The notes: a model not told the origin generated them from the sequence alone. Positions 35,301 through 44,472 are shown, numbered from the stretch's first letter. The stretch is DNA of 62,408 nt from Bacteroidales bacterium (GCA_024636955.1 JAGXGB010000079.1:1-62408), one strand, 5' to 3'. Made by a program: numbers and translations.

Positions 35301-35594
35301 TTAACTGCCATTACCTGCAGTTTCATCATTGCCCTTTTTAAATAATAACGATATAATTGTGCCTGAACTAATTATATCCCATCCATCACGGCCGATATCA
35401 CGGGCTCTTTTGATTGATTGAGCAACATAAAAGTAAAACACAACTATATATAGCCCGCCAAAATATGCTTGGTACTCTATGTGTTTTGTTGCTAAGAAGA
35501 ACATAGGGAATATGGTCATAAATATCATTCCTATACTTATACAATATTCGTTTCTTCCTATTTTTCCTTTAAATGAGAATGGTCTCTTAAACAT
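35301..35594 (-). CDS. DUF805 family small membrane protein
   Basis: A 97-residue inner-membrane protein. FSFKGKIGRNEYCISIGMIF and QSIKRARDIGRDGWDII are the start and conserved C-terminal motif of DUF805. It has about three hydrophobic segments. At 97 residues it is slightly short for the family and ends in a polar Asn/Gly tail. Function is unknown. Neighbours are equally small, AT-rich and of unknown role. Confidence 0.85.
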   Translation of the reverse strand: MFKRPFSFKGKIGRNEYCISIGMIFMTIFPMFFLATKHIEYQAYFGGLYIVVFYFYVAQSIKRARDIGRDGWDIISSGTIISLLFKKGNDETAGNGS

Positions 35595-35683
35595 CTAATT
35601 AATAATTTATGCGTAAATTGAAGCTAGAAGTATACTATGATTAGCCACATACTGCAATTATACTAATTTGTTTGACTCTTTAT

Positions 35684-36217
35684 TTACTCTACAATATACT
35701 TTATTTTTGCTATATTTATGTTCCCTGGAAGGAAGATTCCAACAATCTCTTCTCCTTTTTTATCAGGAGTTATTACAAAGTCATACAAATCATCATCGTA
35801 TAAGCGCATAACAGTACCGTTGCTTGTGAACATCCCAATAAATTCATAATAAATACCTTCAATGTTAACACGACATCTTGTTGCCTGATTGACTTTAAGA
35901 ACTTCATGCTCCAGGAGAAATTTATAATTATAAGATTCTCGGTAAAAGTCATAAATGGAATCAAAGTCACCACTCCACTTAACTACTCCATCAGCATACC
36001 ATTCAGTCCATTTCCCAACTTTTTCTCCTTTAACTACATTACCCTGTGAGCTTGTTTTGCCATTCTTATAAAAGGATGTGTATTCAAAACTTGCAGTATC
36101 ATTCTTATCGGCGTATAAAAAAGTCTCACGAATTTCACCAGTACTGTAATAATTTACTTTGGGTTGATTGCATGCACCTAAAAAAAATAATGATGTAGCT
36201 ATGATTATACTTCTCAT
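35684..36217 (-). CDS. Lipoprotein with MORN-like repeats
   Basis: A 177-residue lipoprotein (lipobox FFLGAC at about residue 16). The mature part starts with MORN/YwqK-like strands (YYSTGEIRETFLY, FYKNGKTSSQGNVVKGEKVGKWTEWYADG), followed by a segment without clear similarity. The start is the ATG at 36217. Repeats of this sort occur in surface lipoproteins and in some antitoxins of Bacteroidota; here the lipobox argues for an envelope location. Confidence 0.8.
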   Translation of the reverse strand: MRSIIIATSLFFLGACNQPKVNYYSTGEIRETFLYADKNDTASFEYTSFYKNGKTSSQGNVVKGEKVGKWTEWYADGVVKWSGDFDSIYDFYRESYNYKFLLEHEVLKVNQATRCRVNIEGIYYEFIGMFTSNGTVMRLYDDDLYDFVITPDKKGEEIVGIFLPGNINIAKIKYIVE

Positions 36218-36300
36218 CAAGGATGCTGGTTTTATTTAAGATAAAGTAGCCAAAGGTAGAATATTTAACTAGTTTAACGTAACTCTGCTGTAGAATCGTC

Positions 36301-36362
36301 ACCTTGAACCACTTGAACCACCTTGAACAATCTTGAACCACCTTGAACTATCTTGAACCCAT
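36301..36362. repeat. CTTGAACCACC word array
   Basis: Six words (CCTTGAACCA, CTTGAACCAC, CTTGAACAAT, CTTGAACCAC, CTTGAACTAT, CTTGAACCCA) lie upstream of the MORN lipoprotein gene. The family also occurs at 21023, 34511 and 37240. Confidence 0.8.
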
Positions 36363-36455
36363 ATCTATTAAATTTACCTTAAAATCGCAATCTCCATGTA
36401 GGAAACCCTTTTTTCCGTCGTACTTTTAACTGCACATTAAGCTGAACAAGATAAT

Positions 36456-36490
36456 CAACCCGATATGGTAACATAACGGGTTGTTTTATT
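36456..36490 (-). terminator. Possible terminator of the DUF2461 gene
   Basis: The inverted repeat CAACCCG/CGGGTTG (36456-36483) lies just downstream of the DUF2461 stop. The loop is long and the T-tract weak in the minus direction. Confidence 0.35.
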
Positions 36491-36505
36491 TTAAGTTACA
36501 GCGTT

Positions 36506-37159
36506 TTAGTCGTTGAATGCCCTGTTTAAAAATACCTGCATTGGCATCATGGCTTCGCAGGTTTTGGTGACCTGAGCGGCGAAATTGGGACTTGTTACTT
36601 CTTGATCGGTGAATTTCTTCTCTACAAAGTAGCTTTTGTACTTCAGCAGATCGGCATCAGCAAAATCGGCATCGTATCCTTTGGGAGGGCGGGTAAGTTT
36701 ATCTTCATACAATCCTGCAAAGTGCTTTTTAAAATCCTTGTTGTCAAGAATACTCCTCAGGGCCGGGGCGTCAAAATAAATCTCATCGCGAATCTTCTTC
36801 AGCACCGGTGGTTCGGGCATATAAATACCACCGCCCACCATTGAATTGCCGGGTTCAATATGCAGGTAAAAGCCGGGCCGCTCACTCTTGCGACCACCAC
36901 GGGCTATAAAAGCACCCAGGTGTGTTTTATAAGGATCCTTATTGGAACTAAACCGCACATCACGGTATATCCTGAACAGGCAATCCTTTACCGCGGGCCT
37001 GCCTGTTACAGCATCAAACCTGCTTATACCTTCTATCACCTGCTCAAGCAACTGCTCGTGCTCCTTTTTAACTTCAGCGTACTGCTGCTTATTTTGCTCA
37101 AACCATTCGCGGTTATTGTTCTGCTTTATCTCAGTTAAGAAATTAAGTATTTTTTGCAT
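36506..37159 (-). CDS. DUF2461 family protein
   Basis: A 217-residue cytoplasmic protein of the DUF2461/TIGR02453 family, of unknown function. Conserved features are the start ILNFLTEIKQNNNREWFEQNKQQY, FRIYRDVRFSSNKDPYKTHLGAFIARGG, and FYLHIEPGNSMVGGGIYMPEP. Length is typical. It has no obvious partners; the adjacent gaps on both sides are filled with word arrays. Confidence 0.93.
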   Translation of the reverse strand: MQKILNFLTEIKQNNNREWFEQNKQQYAEVKKEHEQLLEQVIEGISRFDAVTGRPAVKDCLFRIYRDVRFSSNKDPYKTHLGAFIARGGRKSERPGFYLHIEPGNSMVGGGIYMPEPPVLKKIRDEIYFDAPALRSILDNKDFKKHFAGLYEDKLTRPPKGYDADFADADLLKYKSYFVEKKFTDQEVTSPNFAAQVTKTCEAMMPMQVFLNRAFND

Positions 37160-37223
37160 GGGGGAATAGGTTTCTTATTTCTAATGCAAATATAAGGGAA
37201 AAACTGCATAGGGGTTCAAAGGG

Positions 37224-37372
37224 TTAACCGCACGTGCGGTGTTCAAATTGTTCAATGGGTTCAAGGAGTTCAAGGGGTTCCATGTTATCGATCGATACGC
37301 TTGTCCCACCAGTCCCACAAGTCCCACAAGTCCCACTTTCCCACTTTCCCACCTGCCCACTTTTCCTCCTAT
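37224..37372. repeat. Palindrome, GTTCAAGG array and GTCCCACAA array in tandem
   Basis: CCGCACGTGCGG (37228-37239) is a perfect 12-bp palindrome. It is followed by GTTCAA words (37240-37280), ATCGATCGAT (37288-37296) and about seven GTCCCACAA/TTTCCCAC units (37302-37362). The second part resembles 8972-9012. Confidence 0.85.
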
Positions 37373-37454
37373 CACTGCTTTTTGCGTTTTAAATCTTTTT
37401 ATATTTAACCCTCATTTTGTTTAACGTTTATTTCTAAATCTACAACCTTACACT

Positions 37455-38279
37455 TTGAACCGTTCAACCATAATTCTTATAGTGATTTTGTATCATCATC
37501 TGCTTGGATTTCAATTATTTGCGGGCGGTGAAAACCGACTGGCAGGAGCTCGTTCTGCAGCTTTGGGGAATGCTTCTGTTGCAATAACCGATGTCTGGTC
37601 AACATTCAATAACCAGGCTGGACTCGCTTCTCTAAGTTCGCCTACTGCCGGAATATATTACGAGAACAGATTTTTGGTAAAAGAATTGGGCTATAATGCC
37701 ATCGCCTTCGCTTATCCCATGAAGTCAGGAACTCTTGCTGTGTCCTATAGCTATTTCGGGTTCAGCGCTTATAATGAATCAAAAACGGGTGTTGCTTTCG
37801 CGAAAGCCATGAATCGTTTTATTTCAATTGGAGTACAGCTGGATTATTTTTCGCTGCGCCTCGAGGAGCCTTATGACAACAGCAATTTCGTAACCTTTGA
37901 AGCCGGACTATCTGCAAAAATTACTCCTCAGCTTACTTTGGGAGCCCATGCCTTCAATCCCATAAACGCATCATTATCAGATAAAACAGGTGAACGTGCT
38001 CCCTCAGCCTTAAGAGTAGGAGCCGTTTATAAAGCTTCTGACTTCTTTGCCATTACCGCGGAAGCAGAGAAAAATATATACCATAAAGTAGTCCTTAAAT
38101 CAGGTATTGAATATCAGGTCGCACAGGCAATACAATTGCGGCTTGGTATTTCAACAAATCCTTCACTATTTTCCTTCGGTACAGGTATTCATTACAAGAG
38201 CCTGCTTATCGATATCAGTGCCTCTTACCATCAGGTACTTGGGTTTTCGCCACAAACATCGGTAGCTTATGTTTTTTAA
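37455..38279 (+). CDS. PorV/PorQ-like outer-membrane beta-barrel protein
   Basis: A 274-residue outer-membrane protein with a hydrophobic signal sequence (STIILIVILYHHLLGFQLFA). The mature N-terminus GARSAALGNASVAITDVWSTFNNQAGLA is the hallmark of the PorV/PorQ/FadL-like barrels of Bacteroidota. The rest is amphipathic strands ending in aromatic VAYVF, as outer-membrane barrels do. No ATG fits; I use the TTG at 37455, though a GTG at 37482 is possible. It overlaps the start of the HhH barrel gene by 11 nt, so the two are translationally coupled. It may be a T9SS accessory or a partner of that barrel. Confidence 0.82.
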   Translation: MNRSTIILIVILYHHLLGFQLFAGGENRLAGARSAALGNASVAITDVWSTFNNQAGLASLSSPTAGIYYENRFLVKELGYNAIAFAYPMKSGTLAVSYSYFGFSAYNESKTGVAFAKAMNRFISIGVQLDYFSLRLEEPYDNSNFVTFEAGLSAKITPQLTLGAHAFNPINASLSDKTGERAPSALRVGAVYKASDFFAITAEAEKNIYHKVVLKSGIEYQVAQAIQLRLGISTNPSLFSFGTGIHYKSLLIDISASYHQVLGFSPQTSVAYVF

Positions 38280-40458
38280 AGCCTTTCGATACTGTTTAAT
38301 CATTTTATTATTGCTTTCAATTGTCCGTTCTCAGGCACAAAAAACAGGGCTTGGTGATTCAATTGCCAGGCAGAATGTGAACTCCAATTCTAATGAGATA
38401 GGTGAAACCGATGAAGAGGTAATTGAGCAGTATGTCAGGCAAACGGATGAAAGTTACGATTTCAGTGATTATCTTAACCTCAATTTTTCAGGCTCAACGG
38501 TTAATATCAATAATGCCACTGAATCAGAACTCAGGCGGTTGCACTTGAATGATCAGCAGATACATAATATAGAACGGTATATTGAAAAATATGGCGAACT
38601 AACGAGCATTTACGAACTTAATCTAATTGAAGGCTTTGACTCAACGCTTGTTAAACAACTTGAGCCAAAGTTGGTATTTAAACTGGATAGAGAGCTTTAC
38701 AAGATCACTTTCCACAATTTGACCCGACGGGGCAGGCACACTTTGCTATCGCGATATCAGAGAGTACTTGAGCAACAGAAAGGATATACCTATGGCACAA
38801 TTAGCCAATCGGATCAGCAGTCAGACAATCAATTTAAGGGGTATGCTGGTAGTCCTAATAAACTACTTTTCAAGTATAATTATAATTTCTACAACCGCCT
38901 AAAATTTGGGGTAACGATGGAGAAAGACCCGGGAGAACCAATGACCGGGGGATTTGATTTTTATTCTTTTCATTTCTATACTCAAAGTAATAATTTTGTG
39001 AAAAAGCTTGCGTTAGGAGACTATTACCTACTTTTTGGACAGGGCCTCACCATGCAGAATGGGTTTGGATTTTCCGGGAATCCATCTACTGGTATGATTT
39101 TCAGGAAAACAAATGCTATTAGACCGGCCTCCGGCGCTAATGAAACCGGACCTTTCAGGGGCGGAGCTGTTACACTTAGCCCTGATCATCGGTTAGAGCT
39201 TACTCTATTCTATTCTAAAAGAAGTCAGGACGCTAATGTATTAAATTCAGACACTGCCACTTCCTCAGATTATTATTTCAGCACAATCATGGAAACTGGT
39301 CTACACAGAACCTTTAGTGAAATCAAAAAGAAGAATGCAATCGAACAGCAGGTTTATGGTAGTAATCTGCAAACCAGAATCGGCATATTGAAGCTGGGTG
39401 CTACAGTGTTTACTACATCGATGGATGCAATCCGATCACCCAGTTCACTACCTTATGATATGTTTAGGTTCACCGGAAATAAGCTTACCAATTTTGGCAC
39501 TGACTGTTCAATTCATCACAGGTCGGTGATTGCTTATGGGGAAGTATCGGGCAGTAGCAATGGGGCTAAAGCTTATCTTGGCGGCATTAACTTTCAACGG
39601 TCATCAGAGTTTGGAATCACAGTCCTGTACCGTCATTATGCACGCGACTACCATAATTACTTCAGTAATGCCTACAGTTTCGGGACTGAATGCAGGAATG
39701 AAAGCGGCATTTACGCAGGCTTCTTCACTCAACTCAATAAATCCCTGCAGCTCAGCGCTTTTGCCGATCATTTCAGGTTTCCGTGGTTGCGCTATAGAGT
39801 TGATGCGCCATCTTATGGCAAAGAGTATATGGTTCAGCTACTTTACCGCCTGTCAAATGAAAATCTGGTAACTTTTAGATATACTTATAATAATAAGTCT
39901 CAAAACGAGGTATTTGCAAACAGTATAGTAGGCGAGAATCCACTTGTTACAAATTATCAACAAAGTTACCAGTCATATCTCAACCCTACCGGGTACACCG
40001 ATTATCCGGTTAACGGGCATAAACATCAATACAGGATCAACCTTTTATTTAAGCCATCCCGCAATCTCACACTCAAAACCCGGGCTGAATTCGTGGCAAC
40101 AGATAAAAGATCAGTTAAAGGCATCGGTTTCTTGCTTTATAATGATATTATTTATTCGCTCGAAAGCGTGCCAATTAGCTTTAGTATGAGGTATGCACTC
40201 TTTGAAACTGATTCGTATTACGAACGGATATATGCTTATGAAAGTGATATACCAGGTTCATATTCAGTGCCTGCATACAGTGACAAAGGGAGCAGGTTTT
40301 ATGGCATGGTAAAATACGAGTTTTCACGGGCGCTCACATTATGGGTGCGATACGCGCAAAGTTATTATCCCGACAAAATGACTGTTGGCACAGGACTGGA
40401 GGAAAATGACGGGAATACCAGAAGTGATGTCAGGATACAAATGCTATTAAAGATATAA
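38269..40458 (+). CDS. Outer-membrane barrel with N-terminal ComEA-like helix-hairpin-helix domain
   Basis: A 729-residue exported protein (signal YCLIILLLLSIVRSQAQ). Residues ~68-130 form a helix-hairpin-helix domain of ComEA type (VNINNATESELRRLHLND, IEKYGELTSIYELNLIEGFD). The remaining ~580 residues are amphipathic strands rich in Tyr and Phe, ending RSDVRIQMLLKI, as expected for a large outer-membrane barrel. ComEA-type HhH domains bind DNA without sequence specificity, so a nucleic-acid role at the outer membrane is conceivable but unproven; the domain could also bind another ligand. It is coupled to the PorV-like gene upstream. Confidence 0.85.
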   Translation: MFFKAFRYCLIILLLLSIVRSQAQKTGLGDSIARQNVNSNSNEIGETDEEVIEQYVRQTDESYDFSDYLNLNFSGSTVNINNATESELRRLHLNDQQIHNIERYIEKYGELTSIYELNLIEGFDSTLVKQLEPKLVFKLDRELYKITFHNLTRRGRHTLLSRYQRVLEQQKGYTYGTISQSDQQSDNQFKGYAGSPNKLLFKYNYNFYNRLKFGVTMEKDPGEPMTGGFDFYSFHFYTQSNNFVKKLALGDYYLLFGQGLTMQNGFGFSGNPSTGMIFRKTNAIRPASGANETGPFRGGAVTLSPDHRLELTLFYSKRSQDANVLNSDTATSSDYYFSTIMETGLHRTFSEIKKKNAIEQQVYGSNLQTRIGILKLGATVFTTSMDAIRSPSSLPYDMFRFTGNKLTNFGTDCSIHHRSVIAYGEVSGSSNGAKAYLGGINFQRSSEFGITVLYRHYARDYHNYFSNAYSFGTECRNESGIYAGFFTQLNKSLQLSAFADHFRFPWLRYRVDAPSYGKEYMVQLLYRLSNENLVTFRYTYNNKSQNEVFANSIVGENPLVTNYQQSYQSYLNPTGYTDYPVNGHKHQYRINLLFKPSRNLTLKTRAEFVATDKRSVKGIGFLLYNDIIYSLESVPISFSMRYALFETDSYYERIYAYESDIPGSYSVPAYSDKGSRFYGMVKYEFSRALTLWVRYAQSYYPDKMTVGTGLEENDGNTRSDVRIQMLLKI

Positions 40459-40520
40459 GCTGCTATAATTCACTAATTTTAAAGTTCCATACAGGTTCCC
40501 TTAAGGTTTCATTTGATTCA

Positions 40521-40620
40521 ACCTCGGTTCAGCTAAGGTTTACCCAGGCTTTAGCCTCGGTTTATATACAAGGCTGAACCGAATCTAAACCCTGTTTAAA
40601 CCGAGAGTAAACCGAGGGTG
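40521..40620. repeat. AACCGAGG word cluster with inverted pairs
   Basis: The words CTCGGTTCAGC, GGTTTACCCAGG and CTCGGTTTA are answered by GCTGAACCGA, AAACCGAGAG and TAAACCGAGGG in the second half, so the cluster is an imperfect inverted repeat of degenerate words. No gene is visible in 40459-40692. Confidence 0.65.
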
Positions 40621-40692
40621 AGTAAAATGGAGCTCGAATGAATCATTATCACCTGTAGTCTCTGAGAACAATAAATGAATCTCTAAGAACAA

Positions 40693-41604
40693 TTACATCT
40701 TCACAATCTTCCCGGCTCTGAAAACACCTTCGTGGAAAATTTTAAGTACGTAGGTTCCCGGTTTGTAGGCGGTTATATCAAATTGGGTGTTTTGACTGTT
40801 GACCAATGCTTTGTAGATCAACTTGCCTGTTGAGCTGTAAATTGAGAAATTGCTGCTTTCAAGGTTTCCTTTTAGCTCAATGTTTAAGATGCCGGATACA
40901 GGATTAGGGCCTATTTTAATGTTATCAGCAAGCTCTATCTCTTTAACTCCTACCCCATATTCATAGGTGCAACTGTCAGATACTCCGGTGGTGAAGAAAC
41001 CGAATTCACTGTCCTCATAACAGCGCAGCCAGGTTGGCCCGGGCACGTCAATTGCGCAATTTTCCTGCGGGAACATGAAACCATAACTACCAAATTTCTC
41101 AGAGATTTTTGTTGGGTCATCATTATATAAACTGAAATACCAGCCAAATTCAGAAAGGACTACTGTCATGTATTTAAGTGATATGCCGTTTATTTCTTCA
41201 AAACCTGCACTCTCCACCTTTACATTGGTAACTGAGTCGCAAATCCCATACAAATGCGGTCCGTAAGCAGTAAATTCACCCTGGGGCGGTACAGTGAAAT
41301 CATACAACAACCTGAATTCCGTTCCGTCATACACCCAAACCTTATCGTCAGCCTTGTAGGTATAGTATATTCTGTTGATGAACGGTTCACGTATGCATTC
41401 CTGTTCCAGTATTTTGCATGTTATCCCGTTAATAACTGTATCGCCAATAGACTCTATTGTAATAAAAGTCTCCGCGTTATTATAATTGTAAGGGAACTCA
41501 TAATACCACTTTGCACCCAATGGTGCCCACTCTGTTTGAGCTGAAAGTTTCATACCAACTGACACCCAGAACAATAGCGTTAAGAATAGTAAGGTTTTTT
41601 TCAT
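40693..41604 (-). CDS. Secreted protein with T9SS type A sorting domain
   Basis: A 303-residue exported protein: signal peptide (LLFLTLLFWVSVGMKLSAQ), a ~210-residue mature region with no recognised domain (starts WAPLGAKWYYEF, frequent in T9SS cargo of this phylum), then a C-terminal sorting domain (IKIGPNPVSGILNIEL, FSIYSSTGKLIY, YKPGTYVLKIF). Several Cys pairs (GITCKILEQEC, YGICDSV, ENCAI) could form disulfides outside the cell. Monocistronic. Function unknown. Confidence 0.88.
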   Translation of the reverse strand: MKKTLLFLTLLFWVSVGMKLSAQTEWAPLGAKWYYEFPYNYNNAETFITIESIGDTVINGITCKILEQECIREPFINRIYYTYKADDKVWVYDGTEFRLLYDFTVPPQGEFTAYGPHLYGICDSVTNVKVESAGFEEINGISLKYMTVVLSEFGWYFSLYNDDPTKISEKFGSYGFMFPQENCAIDVPGPTWLRCYEDSEFGFFTTGVSDSCTYEYGVGVKEIELADNIKIGPNPVSGILNIELKGNLESSNFSIYSSTGKLIYKALVNSQNTQFDITAYKPGTYVLKIFHEGVFRAGKIVKM

Positions 41605-41661
41605 GTTTTATAAAATTTACAAATCGCTGACTAAGATAAGTATGATATTTAATTTTTGCAA

Positions 41662-41685
41662 CCCCTCGATAAAGACTCGGGGTCC
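41662..41685. repeat. CCCCGAG...CGAGGGG element, inverted variant
   Basis: CCCCTCGATAAAGACTCGGGG is the reverse complement (one substitution) of the element at 32011, 32144 and 34491. Confidence 0.85.
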
Positions 41686-41726
41686 ACCACTTTAAACAAC
41701 TTTCAACGCGCGAAGCGCAATTTCCG

Positions 41727-41755
41727 TTGGAGATATTGTTTTTTAATTATTTTTG
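41727..41755 (+). promoter_or_regulatory. Promoter of the POT transporter gene
   Basis: TTG (41727-41729), an 18-nt spacer and TATTTTTG (41748-41755), with a leader of about 50 nt. Confidence 0.55.
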
Positions 41756-41808
41756 TGCTGCGAAATTATTTTCAACCACTATACACACAATAATTAACAA
41801 CCTGATCT

Positions 41809-43344
41809 ATGTTTAAAAATCACCCCAAAGGTCTTTTGGCGGCCGCGCTGGCTAATATGGGCGAGCGGTTCGGCTTCTACACGATGATGGCTATCCTCGT
41901 GCTTTTTCTACAGGCTAAGTTTGGCCTTTCAGACACCAACGCCGGCCTGATCTATTCGGTGTTCTATTTTTCTATTTACATCCTTGCTTTTGTGGGCGGT
42001 TTAATTGCCGACCGCACCAGGAATTACAAGGGAACCATTCTTATTGGTTTGATTGTAATGTCAATAGGTTATTTTATTCTGGCATTCCCTACTCCTACCC
42101 CAGTGCCTAATCAAACATTGTTCCTGATACTTTCATGTATCGGACTGTTTACTATTGCATTCGGTAACGGTTTGTTTAAAGGTAACCTGCAGGCACTTGT
42201 TGGCCAGATGTACGACAATCCTACCTTCGGAAAAATGAGGGATTCAGGTTTTTCATTGTTCTACATGTTTATCAATGTTGGTGCATTGTTCGCTCCTATT
42301 GCTGCTGTTGCTATGCGTAACGGATTCCTTTCAAGCAGGGGTTTTGAGTACAATTCAAGTTTGCCCGATCTTTGCCATGCATACCTTCGTGGTGATATCA
42401 CCCCCGAGGCACAGGAAAAGTTTGCCACGCTGGCATCGGAAGTTACCACAGCAGGTCAGGTAACTGACTTAACAGCTTTTGCCAATAGTTACCTTAATGT
42501 ATTTACCACAGGTTTCCACTATGCTTTCGGTATAGCTATTATTGCTATGGCCATTTCAGTGGTTATTTACCTGGTTAACAAGAAAACTTTCCCCGATCCT
42601 GCTTCAAAAGTTAAAGCCAGGGCAGGTGATGCGCCTACTATTGAAATGGATGTTAAGGAAGTTAAGCAGCGCTTGTATGCTTTGCTTGCAGTGTTTGCAG
42701 TGGTTATATTCTTCTGGTTCTCATTCCATCAAAATGGTTTGACATTAACTTACTTTGCCAAGGACTATACTGACCTTAGCGGGATACGTATAAACCTGGG
42801 CTTTACAGTGATACAGGGGGCCGAGATATTCCAGTCGATCAACCCTATATTCATTGTATTACTCACCCCAATTATCATGGCCATATTTGGATGGTTGCGC
42901 GCGAAGGGCAATGAGCCTTCAACCCCCAAGAAGATTGCTATTGGTATGTTCATAGCTGCATTAGCTTATTTTGTGATGACAATTGGTTCAATGAATTTAC
43001 CAAATAAGAGTGAAGTTGATGCTATGGGTGGATTAACTGATATGCAGCGTGTTTCACCAATGCTTTTAATAGGAACATATTTCATTTTAACCGTGGCTGA
43101 GTTGTTTATTAGCCCACTGGGTATATCATTTGTATCAAAAGTAGCGCCTCCGCAATACCAGGGTGTAATGCAGGGCGGATGGCTTGGTGCCACTGCTGTA
43201 GGAAACCAGCTGCTTTTTATTGGTGCTATCCTTTACACAAGCGTGCCACTATGGTTAACCTGGACAGTATTTGTTGTTGCCTGTTTGATATCCATGTTCA
43301 CCATGATCTTTATGCTGAAATGGCTTGAGCGGGTTGCTAAATAA
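41809..43344 (+). CDS. Proton-dependent oligopeptide transporter (POT/PTR2 family MFS)
   Basis: An inner-membrane proton symporter for di- and tripeptides. The 511-residue protein has about 12-14 helices. The family's first-helix motif appears as NMGERFGFYTMMAIL (ExxERFxYY-type), followed by GGLIADRTRNYKGT (the MFS loop 2-3 motif) and NVGALFAPI. It is flanked by its own promoter and a strong terminator. It may take up peptides produced by the periplasmic Dcp-type peptidase encoded upstream. Confidence 0.94.
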   Translation: MFKNHPKGLLAAALANMGERFGFYTMMAILVLFLQAKFGLSDTNAGLIYSVFYFSIYILAFVGGLIADRTRNYKGTILIGLIVMSIGYFILAFPTPTPVPNQTLFLILSCIGLFTIAFGNGLFKGNLQALVGQMYDNPTFGKMRDSGFSLFYMFINVGALFAPIAAVAMRNGFLSSRGFEYNSSLPDLCHAYLRGDITPEAQEKFATLASEVTTAGQVTDLTAFANSYLNVFTTGFHYAFGIAIIAMAISVVIYLVNKKTFPDPASKVKARAGDAPTIEMDVKEVKQRLYALLAVFAVVIFFWFSFHQNGLTLTYFAKDYTDLSGIRINLGFTVIQGAEIFQSINPIFIVLLTPIIMAIFGWLRAKGNEPSTPKKIAIGMFIAALAYFVMTIGSMNLPNKSEVDAMGGLTDMQRVSPMLLIGTYFILTVAELFISPLGISFVSKVAPPQYQGVMQGGWLGATAVGNQLLFIGAILYTSVPLWLTWTVFVVACLISMFTMIFMLKWLERVAK

Positions 43345-43374
43345 GATTTAGATTTTTTATAGATTACACGCCTG

Positions 43375-43402
43375 AAAGGCCACTCTTGCGAGTGGCCTTT
43401 CT
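43375..43402 (+). terminator. Terminator after the POT transporter gene
   Basis: AAAGGCCACTC / GAGTGGCCTTT (43375-43400) with a 4-nt loop; a near-perfect 11-bp stem. Confidence 0.88.
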
Positions 43403-43488
43403 AAGTATCTTACCTGGCATGTTAAGTTTCCATGTTAGGTATCTCCCCCAGCCTGTTATGTTTCTCAGTTAGCCTTTCTAAGTATCTT
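43395..43488 (+). repeat. 17-bp direct repeat flanking the radical SAM promoter region
   Basis: GCCTTTCTAAGTATCTT occurs at 43395-43411, overlapping the terminator stem, and again at 43472-43488, where its end forms part of the -7 box TATCTTTG. Confidence 0.8.
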
Positions 43489-43490
43489 TG
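43483..43490 (+). promoter_or_regulatory. -7 box of the radical SAM gene (predicted leaderless)
   Basis: TATCTTTG ends 5 nt before the ATG at 43496. Confidence 0.6.
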
Positions 43491-43495
43491 CAGGG

Positions 43496-44440
43496 ATGGA
43501 ACAGGTTTCACCTTTCGGCGATCTGCCTTATAATTCTTATAATAACTACTTCAGGCGAACTTTTGGACAAAGGGTTCAAAAGGTAAGCATTGATGCCGGG
43601 TTTACATGTCCGAACAGGGATGGGACCGTGGGAACCGGCGGATGCACTTATTGCGATAATGAAGCCTTCAATCCATCGTACTGCACACCGCAAAAGTCAA
43701 TCAGCCTGCAGATAAATGAGGGCATTGAATTCCACAAGGTCAGGTACCGGAGGGCGGGTAAGTACCTTGCCTATTTCCAGACGTATTCCAACACCTTTGC
43801 GACTGTTGAGGAGCTGCAACGGATATACACTGAGGCGCTGCAACATCCCGATGTAATCGGACTGATCATTGGTACCCGCCCTGATTGTGTGGATGAGCAG
43901 AAACTCGACCTGATAGCCGGGCTTGCCGCTCAGCATTATGTGATGGTGGAATATGGCATTGAGAGCACCAGCGATGTTACCCTTCAAAGGATCAACAGGG
44001 GACACACATTTGAGCAATCGAAGCAGGCTATTATCGCCACGGCAACCCGGGGAATAAAAACAGGAGCGCACCTGATATTCGGATTACCGGGTGAATCACG
44101 TGAGTTCATGCTCAGTCAGGTTGAAGAGATATCGGCTCTGCCACTTACCACCATAAAGTTTCACCAGTTGCAGATAGTTAAGAACACAGCCATGGCCGTT
44201 GACTATCAGCGAAAGCCTGAGCTGTTTGATCTCTTTACCCTTGATGATTACATTGACTTTATCATAAAGTTTGCTGAGCGGTTAAACCCTGCCTTCATCA
44301 TTGAAAGGTTCACAGGTGAAGTACCTCCCCGGTTCCTGGTAACACCCCCCTGGGGCAACCTACGTGCCGACAGGGTAATGGTGATGATCATTGATGAAAT
44401 GAATAAGCGTAATACATGGCAGGGGAAGTACTGGAAGTAA
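43496..44440 (+). CDS. Radical SAM protein, TIGR01212/YhcC family
   Basis: A 314-residue radical SAM enzyme. The [4Fe-4S] ligands are in CPNRDGTVGTGGCTYC (spacing Cx11Cx2C), which is the YhcC-type pattern rather than CxxxCxxC. Other conserved parts are YFQTYSNTFA, GTRPDCVDEQKL, VEYGIESTSD and GLPGESREFML. The substrate is not established for the family. The gene has its own promoter and a long hairpin terminator. Confidence 0.93.
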   Translation: MEQVSPFGDLPYNSYNNYFRRTFGQRVQKVSIDAGFTCPNRDGTVGTGGCTYCDNEAFNPSYCTPQKSISLQINEGIEFHKVRYRRAGKYLAYFQTYSNTFATVEELQRIYTEALQHPDVIGLIIGTRPDCVDEQKLDLIAGLAAQHYVMVEYGIESTSDVTLQRINRGHTFEQSKQAIIATATRGIKTGAHLIFGLPGESREFMLSQVEEISALPLTTIKFHQLQIVKNTAMAVDYQRKPELFDLFTLDDYIDFIIKFAERLNPAFIIERFTGEVPPRFLVTPPWGNLRADRVMVMIIDEMNKRNTWQGKYWK

Positions 44441-44472
44441 AAAATATGTAACCCGGCTTAGCATATACCCTG

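Noticed and set aside
37455..40458. Known T9SS core genes
   Set aside because: The barrel resembles PorV/PorQ only at its N-terminus, and no PorT/K/L/M/N genes are adjacent, so I do not claim a T9SS operon.
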